Under the pieces are notes generated by a model that was not told where the DNA came from, searched no databases, and was given only the letters and a program-made list of their open reading frames with translations. Shown piece by piece: positions 1-11,376 of a stretch of DNA of 64,000 bases. The DNA is from an uncultured Opitutia bacterium (lineage in GTDB: Bacteria > Verrucomicrobiota > Verrucomicrobiia > Opitutales > Opitutaceae). Position numbers and translations under genes: made by a program. How positions within the stretch are numbered: position 1 is the stretch's first letter; each line of letters begins with the position of its first letter. The stretch lies in assembly GCA_903896015.1 (NCBI GenBank), contig CAITWF010000027.1:1-64000 (forward strand), read 5' to 3'.

Positions 1-666
1 GACGCGGTGAAAATCGCGCACCATCATCGGATAGGGATGGGCGCCGAGTGCTGAGCCGAGGATGTAGTGCGTGCCACGCACGTTGGTCACCCAGTCGCGC
101 ATCGCCTCGTTGACCGCATCCTTGAGGGTCTTCTGACCAGCCTCGACTGCGGTGACCTTCGCGCCCATGAGGCGCATGCGAAACACGTTCAGCGCCTGGC
201 GCTCCATATCCACCGCACCCATGTAAACGGTGCAATCGAGTCCAAACTTCGCACACACGGCCGCCGTTGCGACGCCATGCTGGCCCGCACCCGTCTCGGC
301 GATGATGCGCTGCTTGCCCATGCGCCGCGCGAGCAGCGCCTGACCGAGAGCGTTGTTGATCTTGTGCGCGCCCGTGTGGAGCAGGTCTTCGCGCTTGAGA
401 TAAATTTTGGCGCCACCGCAGTGCTGCGTGAGCCGTTCCGCGAAGTAAAGTTCGGTCGGGCGGCCCGCGAATTCCTTCAGGTGGTGGCGCAGTTCGCTGA
501 TGAACCCGGGATCTTTGCGTGCGACTTCATAGGCCGCACCCAGTTCCTCGAGTGCCGTCATCAGCGTCTCCGGCACAAATACTCCGCCGTAATTCCCAAA
601 ATGGCCGCCCGCATCGGGCAGCGTGGAGCGATCGAGGCGCGTAGGTTCGGCGGTGGCGATGGACAT
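1..666 (-). CDS. trpB: Tryptophan synthase beta chain, 3' part outside window
   Basis: This subunit condenses indole with serine to give tryptophan, using pyridoxal phosphate, in the cytoplasm with TrpA. The reverse strand reads 222 codons from an ATG at 666 and runs off the left edge, so only about the first half of the usual ~400 residues is seen. The N-terminal block with [10 protein letters not shown] is typical of TrpB. The [13 protein letters not shown] segment holds the PLP lysine (Lys102), and [12 protein letters not shown] follows. It lies 44 bases downstream of a GAF-domain gene on the same strand, and no trpA or trpC is seen on this side. The family call is secure. Confidence 0.95.
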   Translation of the reverse strand, partial: MSIATAEPTRLDRSTLPDAGGHFGNYGGVFVPETLMTALEELGAAYEVARKDPGFISELRHHLKEFAGRPTELYFAERLTQHCGGAKIYLKREDLLHTGAHKINNALGQALLARRMGKQRIIAETGAGQHGVATAAVCAKFGLDCTVYMGAVDMERQALNVFRMRLMGAKVTAVEAGQKTLKDAVNEAMRDWVTNVRGTHYILGSALGAHPYPMMVRDFHRV

Positions 667-710
667 GACCCGACGAGATTGAGCACCGCGCGACGCGAGG
701 CAAGCGCCGG

Positions 711-1289
711 TCACCGATCCTTCGCATCGGCCAGTGCCGGAGCGGGCAACGCCGTCGCCGCCAAAATCGCGAGCGACTCAAACCGAGCGAAATCTTCCGA
801 TGTAAACGCCCCGCCACTGACGGAATTGGCCACGACCAGCACGCCACGCACCGTCCCGCGAAGCAGCACTGGCACAAAGATTATCGAGCGCACTGTCAAC
901 GCCGAGTCGGTATGCGCCACGATGCGTGCGTCCTCCGTGGCCTCAGCGATGAGTTCAGCCCTCCCCGACTCCGCAACTTGCGCGACAAGACTATCGCCGG
1001 ACAAATGCTCCGGCCCGCGGAGCACAAACTCGAGGCGCCGCGCCCGCGTGGAGAATTCCTCGAGCATGGCACCCGCGACAATCGTCTGCGGCGGAAACAA
1101 GCCCGCCACTGCGTAGCGGCAGAGTCGGCCGTCCGCCTCGCGTTCGTAGTAAGCCGCGCTCATCGCGCCCACCCACTCGGCCGCCGCCTCGACGATCGCT
1201 TGCGCGATTTCTGCCCGCGTGGCGCCACGTTTTTCTGCTTCGCTCAGGCGAAGCGCAAATCCGTCCGACCACTCGCGATTCGTCATCAT
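711..1289 (-). CDS. GAF-domain sensory protein
   Basis: A 192-residue soluble protein that looks like one GAF domain (about residues 25-180) with no output domain. GAF domains bind small ligands or act as dimer modules in signalling. The start was set at the MM pair (1287-1289, or 1284-1286) because a GGAA element sits just upstream and because the longer reading frame runs into the preceding STAS gene. It lies 53 bases behind a STAS-domain gene on the same strand and ahead of trpB. A stand-alone GAF protein beside a STAS protein suggests a small signalling pair, possibly partner switching; this is inference. The ligand is not predictable. Confidence 0.8.
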   Translation of the reverse strand: MMTNREWSDGFALRLSEAEKRGATRAEIAQAIVEAAAEWVGAMSAAYYEREADGRLCRYAVAGLFPPQTIVAGAMLEEFSTRARRLEFVLRGPEHLSGDSLVAQVAESGRAELIAEATEDARIVAHTDSALTVRSIIFVPVLLRGTVRGVLVVANSVSGGAFTSEDFARFESLAILAATALPAPALADAKDR

Positions 1290-1342
1290 GCTTGTTCCGC
1301 GAAGTTCGCGTCGCCATCCGGGGCGATGCGCACCCGGCACCG

Positions 1343-1855
1343 TCACTTTTGCGCAACGCGGTTCTTGAGGAACGCGAGCACATCCTGAAATTTGGCCCGG
1401 TTGGCCTCATCGACCGACACGAGATGCTCATGCGCCTCAAGCACCAGACGGGCATTTTCGATCTCGGTATGGTTGGCGCACTGGAGCGCCGTATTGCACT
1501 TTTCGAAGCTGGTCGTTGCCGCGGCCGGATCGACGATTAGAAGCCGGTGCAGGCCGAGATTACGGATGAGTTCGAGATTGCGTGGGCCGACGCGCGCGAG
1601 CACGAGACTGCCGGGCGGCTTCGCTTTCTTGAGCTCAAGCGCGATACCCGCGAGCACGCCAAGGAACGTGCTGTCCATGCTCGCGCAGTTCTGAAAATCG
1701 AGTGCAAAGCGGGTTTTCCCCTGCTTCAGGAGCTCCGTGAAAAAATCGCGGAGACAGGGGCTGTTTTGAAAACACGCGCGGCCATCAATGCGCACGACCA
1801 CGGGGTCGGAATTAGCGTCGACGAGATAAACCGGCTTGTTGGCGACTTCAGGCAT
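1343..1855 (-). CDS. STAS-domain (anti-anti-sigma type) protein
   Basis: A 170-residue protein with a STAS domain. The segment SMDSTFLGVL at residues 59-68 matches the region around the phosphorylatable serine of SpoIIAA/RsbV proteins (Ser62 is the candidate here). Such proteins bind or release anti-sigma kinases according to their phosphorylation state. It is longer than classical SpoIIAA (~115 residues), with a C-terminal extension of unknown role. The start at MPEVANK was chosen over a longer frame whose extra N-terminus looks non-coding. No RsbW-like kinase is found in the window, so the partner is unknown. The GAF gene follows directly. Confidence 0.8.
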   Translation of the reverse strand: MPEVANKPVYLVDANSDPVVVRIDGRACFQNSPCLRDFFTELLKQGKTRFALDFQNCASMDSTFLGVLAGIALELKKAKPPGSLVLARVGPRNLELIRNLGLHRLLIVDPAAATTSFEKCNTALQCANHTEIENARLVLEAHEHLVSVDEANRAKFQDVLAFLKNRVAQK

Positions 1856-1955
1856 GGAACGTTGGAAGAATCTTCGGCGCCAATCGGCGCAACTGAAAGG
1901 TGAATGGAATGGAGTGCTCCGCAAGCACGCGAGCGCACGGCTTTGTTAAAGTGTT

Positions 1956-1979
1956 GGGCGGCACCCGGCGGTGCCGTCC
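1956..1979 (-). terminator. GC-rich hairpin between aconitase and STAS genes
   Basis: A near-perfect inverted repeat of about 10 pairs (one G-T pair) with loop CGGC lies 10-34 bases beyond the aconitase stop codon. On the minus strand no clear T tract follows, so it may be a weak or Rho-assisted terminator, or simply an mRNA 3' stem. Confidence 0.4.
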
Positions 1980-1989
1980 AAGGAAAAAT

Positions 1990-4686
<2,697 letters not shown>

Positions 4687-4764
4687 GGGTTTTTCGATTT
4701 CTGTGGTTCGGTTCTCGAATGAAAGGCAAAGGGCGGAACGCACCGCGTTCCGCCCACGGGGATT

Positions 4765-5238
4765 TTATTTGGCCAGTGCCGCCTTGACCGCGGCGAAGTT
4801 CGGCAGGTCCTTCGGCGTTGCCGTCTGCTCGGCGTATTTCACCACGCCGTCCTGGCCGATGACGAACGCCGCGCGCGCGCTCGTATCGCCAACGCCTGCG
4901 AGCATCGGGAAGAGGACGTCGTAGGCCTTCGTGGTCGTCTTGTTGAGATCGCTTGCGAGCGTGATGCCAATCTTGTTAGCTTTCGCCCACGCTTCTTGGG
5001 TGAACGGACTGTCGACGCTAATCGCGATCACGTTCGCACCGAGCGCTTCATACTCCGCGAGGCCGCTGGTCTGGTCGCACATTTCCTGTGTGCACACGCC
5101 GGTGTAGGCCAACGGGAAGAAGAGCAGCACGGTCTGCTTCTTGCCGAAATTGTCGCTCAGCTTGATGTCCTTCAGGCCGTCGGCCGCTTTGGACTTGAGG
5201 GTGAAATCAGGGGCTTTGGAGCCAACGGCGATGGGCAT
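4765..5238 (-). CDS. Peroxiredoxin (AhpC/TSA family)
   Basis: A thiol peroxidase of 157 residues that reduces H2O2 or organic peroxides. The active-site pattern PLAYTGVC places the peroxidatic cysteine at Cys49 with Thr46 and Pro42. A second cysteine, Cys54, lies five residues on, close to where some Bcp-type enzymes keep their resolving cysteine. The conserved arginine is in DTSARAAF. The start MPIAVGSKAPDF was chosen because the 34 residues before it in the open frame do not look coding. It is divergent from tyrS, with about 200 bases between the two starts that should carry both promoters. Whether it is AhpE-like or Bcp-like cannot be decided by eye. Confidence 0.92.
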   Translation of the reverse strand: MPIAVGSKAPDFTLKSKAADGLKDIKLSDNFGKKQTVLLFFPLAYTGVCTQEMCDQTSGLAEYEALGANVIAISVDSPFTQEAWAKANKIGITLASDLNKTTTKAYDVLFPMLAGVGDTSARAAFVIGQDGVVKYAEQTATPKDLPNFAAVKAALAK

Positions 5239-5444
5239 GGGAGGAGGAGTTTGGGTTGGTAGTGAGTGCGAAACAAAATCCCGCGCGACCATCGCCCGGG
5301 AAAGGATTGCCAAGTTGAGCCGCCGCCCGCGTCGCGGCAAATTGTTTTTCCCGGTAACAGCGGCGTTTCTATTTTCGCATCGCGCGTCATTAGAAACGCT
5401 CTTGCGCGCCCACTCCCCCGCCCCGTTTACTCTCGCCTCCCGAC

Positions 5445-6722
5445 ATGAACCTGATCGAAGACCTCCAATGGCGCGGCCTGCTGGCCGACTGCACCGACCT
5501 CGACGCGCTCGCGAAGCGCCTGAGCGAAGGGCCGCTGGCGCTTTATTGCGGCTTCGATCCGACCGGCGACTCGCTGCACGTCGGCCACCTGATGGGCCAG
5601 CTCACGCTCCGCCGCTTTCAGCAGGCCGGTCATCATCCCATCGCGCTCGCCGGCGGCGCCACCGGCATGGTCGGCGATCCGTCAGGCAAATCGGCCGAAC
5701 GCAATCTCCTCACCCGCGAACAACTCGCCCACAACGTCGCCTGCATCAAGACGCAGCTCGCCCGCCTCCTCGACTTCGATCGCGCAGGCAACCCGGCGCG
5801 CCTCGTCGACAACGCCGACTGGACCGCGCCCGTCTCGCTCCTCGATTTCCTGCGCGACATCGGAAAGCACTTTTCGCTGAACGTCATGCTCGCGAAGGAT
5901 TCGGTGAAGTCGCGCCTCGCTGGCGACGCTGGCATCAGCTTCACCGAGTTCAGCTACCAACTCCTGCAGGCAAACGACTTTCTCCACCTACGCGAGACGC
6001 GGACGTGCGAACTCCAAATCGGCGGCTCCGATCAATGGGGCAATATCACCGCCGGCACCGACCTCATCCGCAAAAAACTCGGCGCACCCGCATGGGGCTG
6101 GACTTTCCCGCTCATCACGAAAGCCGACGGCTCGAAGTTCGGCAAAACCGAGGGCGGCTCCGTCTGGCTCGATCCGAAAAAGACCAGCCCCTACCGCTTC
6201 TATCAGTTCTTCGTGAACACCGAGGACGCTAAGGTCTCCGAATACCTCCGGAAGTTCACGTTCCTCTCCCGCCCGGTGATCGAGGAACTCGAAGCCAGAC
6301 ACGCCGCCAACCCCGGCGCGCGCGAAGCCCACAAGGCGCTCGCCCGCGAAGTCACCGCGCTCGTCCACGGCGCCGACGCCCTCGCTGCCGCCGTAAAGGC
6401 GAGCGAGATCCTCTTTGGCGGATCACTCGACGGCGTGACCGAGGAAATTTTCCACGATGTCGTCGGCGAAGTCCCGACCAAGGATTTCGAGTCAGCGAAA
6501 CTCGCCGTCCCCGGCGCCTCGATCCTCGACCTCCTTGTCCACGCCGGGCTATGCCCGTCGCGCGGCCAGGCAAAGAAAGACGTCGAAGGCGGCGGCATCT
6601 ATCTGAACAACGTCCGCGTCGCCGAAGCCGCCCGCGCCGCCACGGAGAGCGATTTGCTTTTCAAAAAACATCTCCTGCTGCGCAAAGGGAAACGGACCTA
6701 CGCTGTGCTCAGTGTCCGCTAA
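5445..6722 (+). CDS. tyrS: Tyrosyl-tRNA synthetase
   Basis: Charges tRNA-Tyr. It is a class I synthetase of 425 residues, the usual bacterial length. The HIGH motif is HVGH at residues 45-48 in the YCGFDPTGDSLHVGH block. The tyrosine and tRNA site segments QLLQANDF and QIGGSDQWGNI are intact, and the KMSKS equivalent is KFGKT at 231-235. A C-terminal S4 RNA-binding domain spans roughly residues 355-420. The stop codon overlaps the next ATG by one base (TAATG), so the DUF4832 gene is probably co-translated. Confidence 0.97.
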   Translation: MNLIEDLQWRGLLADCTDLDALAKRLSEGPLALYCGFDPTGDSLHVGHLMGQLTLRRFQQAGHHPIALAGGATGMVGDPSGKSAERNLLTREQLAHNVACIKTQLARLLDFDRAGNPARLVDNADWTAPVSLLDFLRDIGKHFSLNVMLAKDSVKSRLAGDAGISFTEFSYQLLQANDFLHLRETRTCELQIGGSDQWGNITAGTDLIRKKLGAPAWGWTFPLITKADGSKFGKTEGGSVWLDPKKTSPYRFYQFFVNTEDAKVSEYLRKFTFLSRPVIEELEARHAANPGAREAHKALAREVTALVHGADALAAAVKASEILFGGSLDGVTEEIFHDVVGEVPTKDFESAKLAVPGASILDLLVHAGLCPSRGQAKKDVEGGGIYLNNVRVAEAARAATESDLLFKKHLLLRKGKRTYAVLSVR

Positions 6723-8110
6723 TGCAGATGGAAATCGCTCGACGCCACATCACATGTCGCGTTGCAGCGTGCGCATTGTTCGCTGCCTGCTCGATCGTCG
6801 CGATTGCCCAGGAGTTCCATCCCCTCGCCTACGCTCCCGCGCCGATCGACAATCCGCTGAAAGGCTTCGTCCCCTATGACACTGCGTCGGACAAGGACAG
6901 TTTTCCGCACAGCCTCGAATGGTTCTACGCCCCGCTCGCGGAGCTGATGCCGGCGGCAAAAACGTTCGATTGGGCGCCGATCGAAAAGCACCTCACAGCG
7001 ATCGCGGCGCGCGGACATCAGGCGGTATTTCGCATTTATCTCGACTATCCGAAGCAGGCGCCGGGCACGCCGAAGTTTTTGCTCGAGGCCGGCGTCGCCG
7101 CGCACGCGCACAATTACAATGGCAACAACGGCCGCAGCGTCTCGCCCGATTACGAAGACCCGCGTTTGCGCGGCGCGCTCGCCGAGTTCATCGCGGCGTT
7201 CGGCAAAAAATACGACGGCGATCCGCGGATCGGCTTTCTCACGGTCGGCCTGCTCGGCTACTGGGGTGAGTGGCACACCGCCGGAAATCCGGAATGGTTC
7301 GCCAGCAAAACCGTGCAGCGCGAAGTGATGGACGCCTACCTGCGCGCGTTTCACCGCACGCGGCTGCTGTTGCGCTACCCCGCCGGTCCCGACGATCCCA
7401 CCTACGCGGACAACAGCGATATCGCGATGGGCTACCACGACGACTCGTTTGCCTACGCGACGATGCCGACCAGCGATGCGAAAGGCTGGTTCTTTCTCGT
7501 GCGCATGAGGCAAGCAGGCGCACTCGACAAATGGCGCACGCAACCGATCGGCGGCGAGGTGCGCCCCGAAGTCTGGGACACGCTCTGGAACAATCCGACC
7601 GGCGCGCCCAAGGGCCAGGAATATTTGCCGTGCGTCGAAGCTACGCATGCGACGTGGCTCATGAACTCCGGCGTTTTTCGCACCGCGCTGGCCGGAGCGC
7701 CACGCGAGCGCGCCCTCGCCGGTGCGCGCCGGCTCGGCTACGAGTTGCAGGTGACGGAGGCCGCACTCACGCGAGATCCCAATGGAGGTGTCATTGTCGG
7801 CGTGCGGATTCAGAACCGCGGCGTCGCGCCTTTCTATTATCCGTGGCGCGTCGAGATCGGACTGCTCGACGGTCTCGGCAAACTCGTCGGCACCCTGCCC
7901 GCCGACTGGGATCTCACCAAAATTCTCCCCGGCGAAAAGCCATCGGAGTTTGAAGCGAGCGCGATCGATGACAGCATCGCACCGGGCAACTATCGTGTCC
8001 TGCTCCGCGTCGTAAATCCACTGCCGCTAGGCGCGCCGCTGCGGTTTGCGAATCAGGCGCAGGACGACTCGTTTACCGGGTGGTTGACGCTGGGCAGCGT
8101 CGCGCTGTGA
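6722..8110 (+). CDS. Exported DUF4832-type protein (glycoside-hydrolase-like)
   Basis: A 462-residue secreted protein. Residues 1-30 form a signal peptide (basic start, hydrophobic core, cut near AIAQ). NPLKGFVPY, FPHSLEW and a barrel-like segment ending in GLLGYWGEWH (about residues 177-185) are the pattern of DUF4832 proteins, which resemble TIM-barrel glycoside hydrolases; Glu183 sits where a catalytic acid could be. The C-terminal third (from about residue 350) is a beta-sandwich-like domain. The start ATG overlaps the tyrS stop (TAATG), with a second ATG two codons on. DUF4832 proteins are often found in polysaccharide-degrading Verrucomicrobia and Planctomycetes. No substrate can be assigned. 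Confidence 0.8.
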   Translation: MQMEIARRHITCRVAACALFAACSIVAIAQEFHPLAYAPAPIDNPLKGFVPYDTASDKDSFPHSLEWFYAPLAELMPAAKTFDWAPIEKHLTAIAARGHQAVFRIYLDYPKQAPGTPKFLLEAGVAAHAHNYNGNNGRSVSPDYEDPRLRGALAEFIAAFGKKYDGDPRIGFLTVGLLGYWGEWHTAGNPEWFASKTVQREVMDAYLRAFHRTRLLLRYPAGPDDPTYADNSDIAMGYHDDSFAYATMPTSDAKGWFFLVRMRQAGALDKWRTQPIGGEVRPEVWDTLWNNPTGAPKGQEYLPCVEATHATWLMNSGVFRTALAGAPRERALAGARRLGYELQVTEAALTRDPNGGVIVGVRIQNRGVAPFYYPWRVEIGLLDGLGKLVGTLPADWDLTKILPGEKPSEFEASAIDDSIAPGNYRVLLRVVNPLPLGAPLRFANQAQDDSFTGWLTLGSVAL

Positions 8111-8129
8111 GGTGACGCCGTCACCCGCC

Positions 8130-9920
8130 ATGTCGAACCACCCTGCCTACCCGCGCGCGCTGCGCTGGCTACCGTGGGTGGCAATCACCGCCCTGCTCGT
8201 CGTACGGCTTTGCCACGAGTGGTTCGGCCCCGACATCTGGTATCACCTTGCGCTCGGCGAACGAATCGCGCGCGCGGGCGTCGCGCAGCCCGCCGACAAT
8301 CTGATGCTCCAGCAGCCGGGCTTTGTGAATTTCTACTGGCTGTTCCAACTGCTCGTGCGCGGTGTTTTCGCGCTCGGCGGAATGTTCACTGTCAGCGCGC
8401 TGTTCATCGTGGTGTGGCTCGCAGCGTTTGCCGTCTGGCTGTGCACGACGGGCGCGTTCCGCGCTCCCCCTTGGGGCTCGGCAGTCGGACTCGCCGCCGT
8501 GCTCATCTGCCAAACGCGTTTCGAGGAGCGACCCGAAATTTTTTCCTACCTCTTCCTCGCGATCCAAGTCGGCTGGCTCGCGAACTGGAAGCTCGACGCG
8601 CCCGTCCGGCCACGTGCACTCGCCGGCTTTACACTCGTGCAGATCCTCTGGTCCAACATGCACGGCTACTTCGTGCTCGGCCCGCTGCTCGTCGCCGCGA
8701 AGATCGTCAGCATCGCGATCGATACGCGGCGCGCCGAGTGGCCGAGGATCGCCGCCGCGTGGCGCGGACTGTCGCTCCTCGCCACCCTCACAATCGGCGC
8801 GTCCCTCGCGTCGCCGTTCGGCCTGCACAACTGGAGCGGCGTGCTCACGCTTTGGAAATTTTTCGGTGCGATGCGCCACGAAGTGCAGGAATTCCTGCCA
8901 CCTACGGGTGCGTTTTTCGCCCTGTCCACCACCAAATTGTTTTGGCTCGGCTGGGCCGCCTCGCTTCTCGCCGCACTGTGGACGCTTCTCTTCGCCGCCC
9001 GCCGCGAGACCTTCGCAATCCTGCTCGCCGCCGCCGGCCTGTGGCTCAGCGCCACGTCCTTTCGCAGCATCCCGCTGCTCGTCTTTTTCTCCGCGCCACT
9101 CGCCGGCATCATCCTGCGACAACTCGCGGCCGCTCGCCCGTTCGAACAGCTTTTTTCAACTGTGATCAGTGTTCTTGCCCTTGGCTTGGTCACGCTGGCG
9201 ATCGCGAACCCATTCGGACCCTCAAGCTTTGGCATTCGCGAATCCTCGGTCGCGAGTCCGGTCCGCTTCGCCGACTATCTGCGAGCACACGGCTTTCGCG
9301 GCACGCTCTTCAACCACCCCACCGACGGCGGTTATCTCGAGTTTCACTTCCCTGCGCAGCGCCTCTACGGCGATTCGCGCTATGTCGAAGCCGAGCCCAT
9401 TCACGAATACTTCGCCGCGCTGCATCGGCCCGACGCTTTCCGCGCGCTCGACGGGAAATACCACTTCGATGCCGCACTCTTCAAACTCACCGAGAGTCGC
9501 GCCGTCCTCGTCTCCCTCGTCAACGATCCTCATTGGCGCATCGCTCACGCGGACCTGCAACGCGTGCTGCTCGCGAACACCGCGCGCCCCGGCGGCTCCG
9601 CCACCGTCTCCGAACCGGCTGCCTTCTACCACGGCGAAGATCTTTCCGTGTCCGCCAATCGCGAGGCAGCGCTCCAATGGGCCGGGTTCTTCGCCGAGGC
9701 CAACCACCCTGACGATCTCCTGCGCTTCCTCACCGCCCTCGATACCGCGCCGCGCATCCCCGCGCCCGTGCTCGAGGTTGCGCTGCGCTACGGTCTCGCG
9801 ATCCGTCACGCGCAGATTCTCGCTCTCGCCCGCTCGCTCCGCCCGAAAATGTTCGCCGCAAGTCTCGGCGACGCCGCCGTGATCGATCGGCTGCTCGCGC
9901 AGGCGGCAGTCACGCCGTAA
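8130..9920 (+). CDS. Polytopic membrane protein, unknown function
   Basis: A 596-residue inner-membrane protein with about ten hydrophobic segments in the first 390 residues and a soluble C-terminal part of roughly 200 residues. The extracytoplasmic loop after the first segment holds the acidic pair in FGPDIWYHL, a position where GT-C fold glycosyltransferases keep a catalytic Asp. The layout fits a GT-C-like or Wzy-like enzyme, but no diagnostic motif is clear. The start was set at ATG 8130; a GTG at 8112 is possible. It lies 19 bases after the DUF4832 gene, so tyrS, that gene and this one form a likely operon. Confidence 0.75.
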   Translation: MSNHPAYPRALRWLPWVAITALLVVRLCHEWFGPDIWYHLALGERIARAGVAQPADNLMLQQPGFVNFYWLFQLLVRGVFALGGMFTVSALFIVVWLAAFAVWLCTTGAFRAPPWGSAVGLAAVLICQTRFEERPEIFSYLFLAIQVGWLANWKLDAPVRPRALAGFTLVQILWSNMHGYFVLGPLLVAAKIVSIAIDTRRAEWPRIAAAWRGLSLLATLTIGASLASPFGLHNWSGVLTLWKFFGAMRHEVQEFLPPTGAFFALSTTKLFWLGWAASLLAALWTLLFAARRETFAILLAAAGLWLSATSFRSIPLLVFFSAPLAGIILRQLAAARPFEQLFSTVISVLALGLVTLAIANPFGPSSFGIRESSVASPVRFADYLRAHGFRGTLFNHPTDGGYLEFHFPAQRLYGDSRYVEAEPIHEYFAALHRPDAFRALDGKYHFDAALFKLTESRAVLVSLVNDPHWRIAHADLQRVLLANTARPGGSATVSEPAAFYHGEDLSVSANREAALQWAGFFAEANHPDDLLRFLTALDTAPRIPAPVLEVALRYGLAIRHAQILALARSLRPKMFAASLGDAAVIDRLLAQAAVTP

Positions 9921-9927
9921 GGCCGGC

Positions 9928-10329
9928 TCACTTCGCCCTCGGCGGCTCCCACAATTCGATCCGGTTGCCCTCGCAATCCATGATCCAGCCAAACTTCCCA
10001 AACTCGGACGCCTCACCCGATTTCGGATCGATCCACACACCCTCTTTTTTCAACTCCGCGAGCACACGCTGCCAGTTCGCGACGCGATAATTGATCATGA
10101 ACGGCCTTTTGCTCGGTTTAAAATAGCCCGTGGCGGCATCAAACACGCTCCACACCGTCGAGCCTTTTTTCTTCGGCGCTTTCGCCACGCGCCACTCAAA
10201 CGCGCATCCGCCCCAAGCCGAATCGATCGCGAGACCGAAGTGCTTCCTATACCAGGCCTGAACTTTCTTCGGGTTCTGCGCCTTGAAAAATATTCCGTCG
10301 ATGCCGGTCACGCGCGGTTTGGTTTTCAT
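9928..10329 (-). CDS. VOC-family (glyoxalase/bleomycin-resistance fold) protein
   Basis: A 133-residue protein of the vicinal oxygen chelate fold. The opening GIDGIFFKAQNPKKVQAWY and the ending DCEGNRIELWEPP are typical for stand-alone VOC proteins, where the final Glu is a metal ligand. The predicted function is metal-dependent chemistry or small-molecule binding; the substrate is unknown. It is convergent with the membrane protein gene (7 bases apart) and lies downstream of opcA-zwf on the same strand, separated by an inverted repeat. Confidence 0.85.
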   Translation of the reverse strand: MKTKPRVTGIDGIFFKAQNPKKVQAWYRKHFGLAIDSAWGGCAFEWRVAKAPKKKGSTVWSVFDAATGYFKPSKRPFMINYRVANWQRVLAELKKEGVWIDPKSGEASEFGKFGWIMDCEGNRIELWEPPRAK

Positions 10330-10347
10330 AGCGAACGCAACGCTGCG

Positions 10348-10376
10348 CTTTCGCCGGGCAAACGTCGCGGCGAAAG
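10348..10376. repeat. Inverted repeat after opcA
   Basis: CTTTCGCC at 10348-10355 pairs with GGCGAAAG at 10369-10376, with a 13-base loop. It starts one base past the opcA stop codon and ends upstream of the VOC gene. No T tract follows on either strand, so it may be a weak terminator or an mRNA-stabilising stem that separates opcA-zwf from the VOC gene. Confidence 0.45.
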
Positions 10377-10377
10377 G

Positions 10378-11370
10378 TCAGAAGAACATCGCCTCGCTCA
10401 ACGCGGCGTCGGGCGATAGCAGGCTCACCCCCGCCGACAGCGTCGTGGGACCATCGCCGAAATCCGCCTCAAACGCGGCAAACCCCGACATGAGGTCGCC
10501 GTTCCAGCGGAAAAACTTATTTACCCCCGCATAGTCAAAGCGCACACCCAGATTGCCGCCTGACTCCGCCGGCAGCGGCGCGACCGCAAACGTCACGCTC
10601 TCCGCCGCCACATTGCACGCCGCCAGCCGCCGGCAAAACCAGTTGAGCAGCACGCGTCCTTCCGCACTTCGCTCGACATCGTGCCCGACCGTCACCGCGC
10701 ACAGTCCGGCCGCGAGCTTTTCCGGCGCGTAGCTCGACAAAAACTGCCCGATCGTCCGCCGCACGGGGAGCAGCCGAGAGTAAACCAGATCGCGCAGCGC
10801 GTTCGGGTTCGGCCACGGAAAGGTGAACGCATCCGCCGGCGCGATTTCGCTGTCGATCATCACGCGCTTCGCGCGGCCGAGCAGGTAGCGGTAGTCGGCG
10901 AGCCGCGCGCTCGAGGAAAACCGGTGCGCCCAATAATACAGCGGCAGATCCGTCGAGAGGCAGATCGACACCTGGCTTTCGAGGAAAGGACGGGCGCTCC
11001 GCGGGTAGCTCAGCATCACGAACTCGACGCAGCGCTTGTCGCTCTTCGATTTTCCCAAAAAGCATTCGCCGTAGATTTTCGCGCGCATCTCCGTCGCTGG
11101 ATCATCGTCGTGCAGCGGGCAGAGCACCACGATGCGGCTCGGATAGCGTTTGGAGAATTCCTCGACCGTCTTGAACTGCGCCGCCGCATCCTCCGCCGTC
11201 GTGTTAAGCCCGAGGTGGAGGACAAAGTTCACCTGCGTCGCCTTCGCATCATCCGCCTCGATCGTCGGCGCGCCACTCGCGCCCGCGTCCGTCCAGAGTT
11301 CACCGAGGCGCTTGGCAATTGCGCCGACGGGGACCTCGATCCCCGGCAGGGCGTCGAAGATGGCAGGCAT
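10378..11370 (-). CDS. opcA: Glucose-6-phosphate dehydrogenase assembly protein OpcA-like
   Basis: A 330-residue protein lying 6 bases after zwf on the same strand. The central region (SRIVVLCPLHDD, VSICLSTDLPLYYWAHR) resembles OpcA of cyanobacteria and actinobacteria, where the protein activates or assembles G6PD and in cyanobacteria confers redox control. The position directly behind zwf is the classical one. Residues near the C-terminus are less conserved. The call rests on the motif likeness plus the neighbour; function in this lineage is inferred. Confidence 0.82.
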   Translation of the reverse strand: MPAIFDALPGIEVPVGAIAKRLGELWTDAGASGAPTIEADDAKATQVNFVLHLGLNTTAEDAAAQFKTVEEFSKRYPSRIVVLCPLHDDDPATEMRAKIYGECFLGKSKSDKRCVEFVMLSYPRSARPFLESQVSICLSTDLPLYYWAHRFSSSARLADYRYLLGRAKRVMIDSEIAPADAFTFPWPNPNALRDLVYSRLLPVRRTIGQFLSSYAPEKLAAGLCAVTVGHDVERSAEGRVLLNWFCRRLAACNVAAESVTFAVAPLPAESGGNLGVRFDYAGVNKFFRWNGDLMSGFAAFEADFGDGPTTLSAGVSLLSPDAALSEAMFF

Positions 11371-11376
11371 GGCGGA

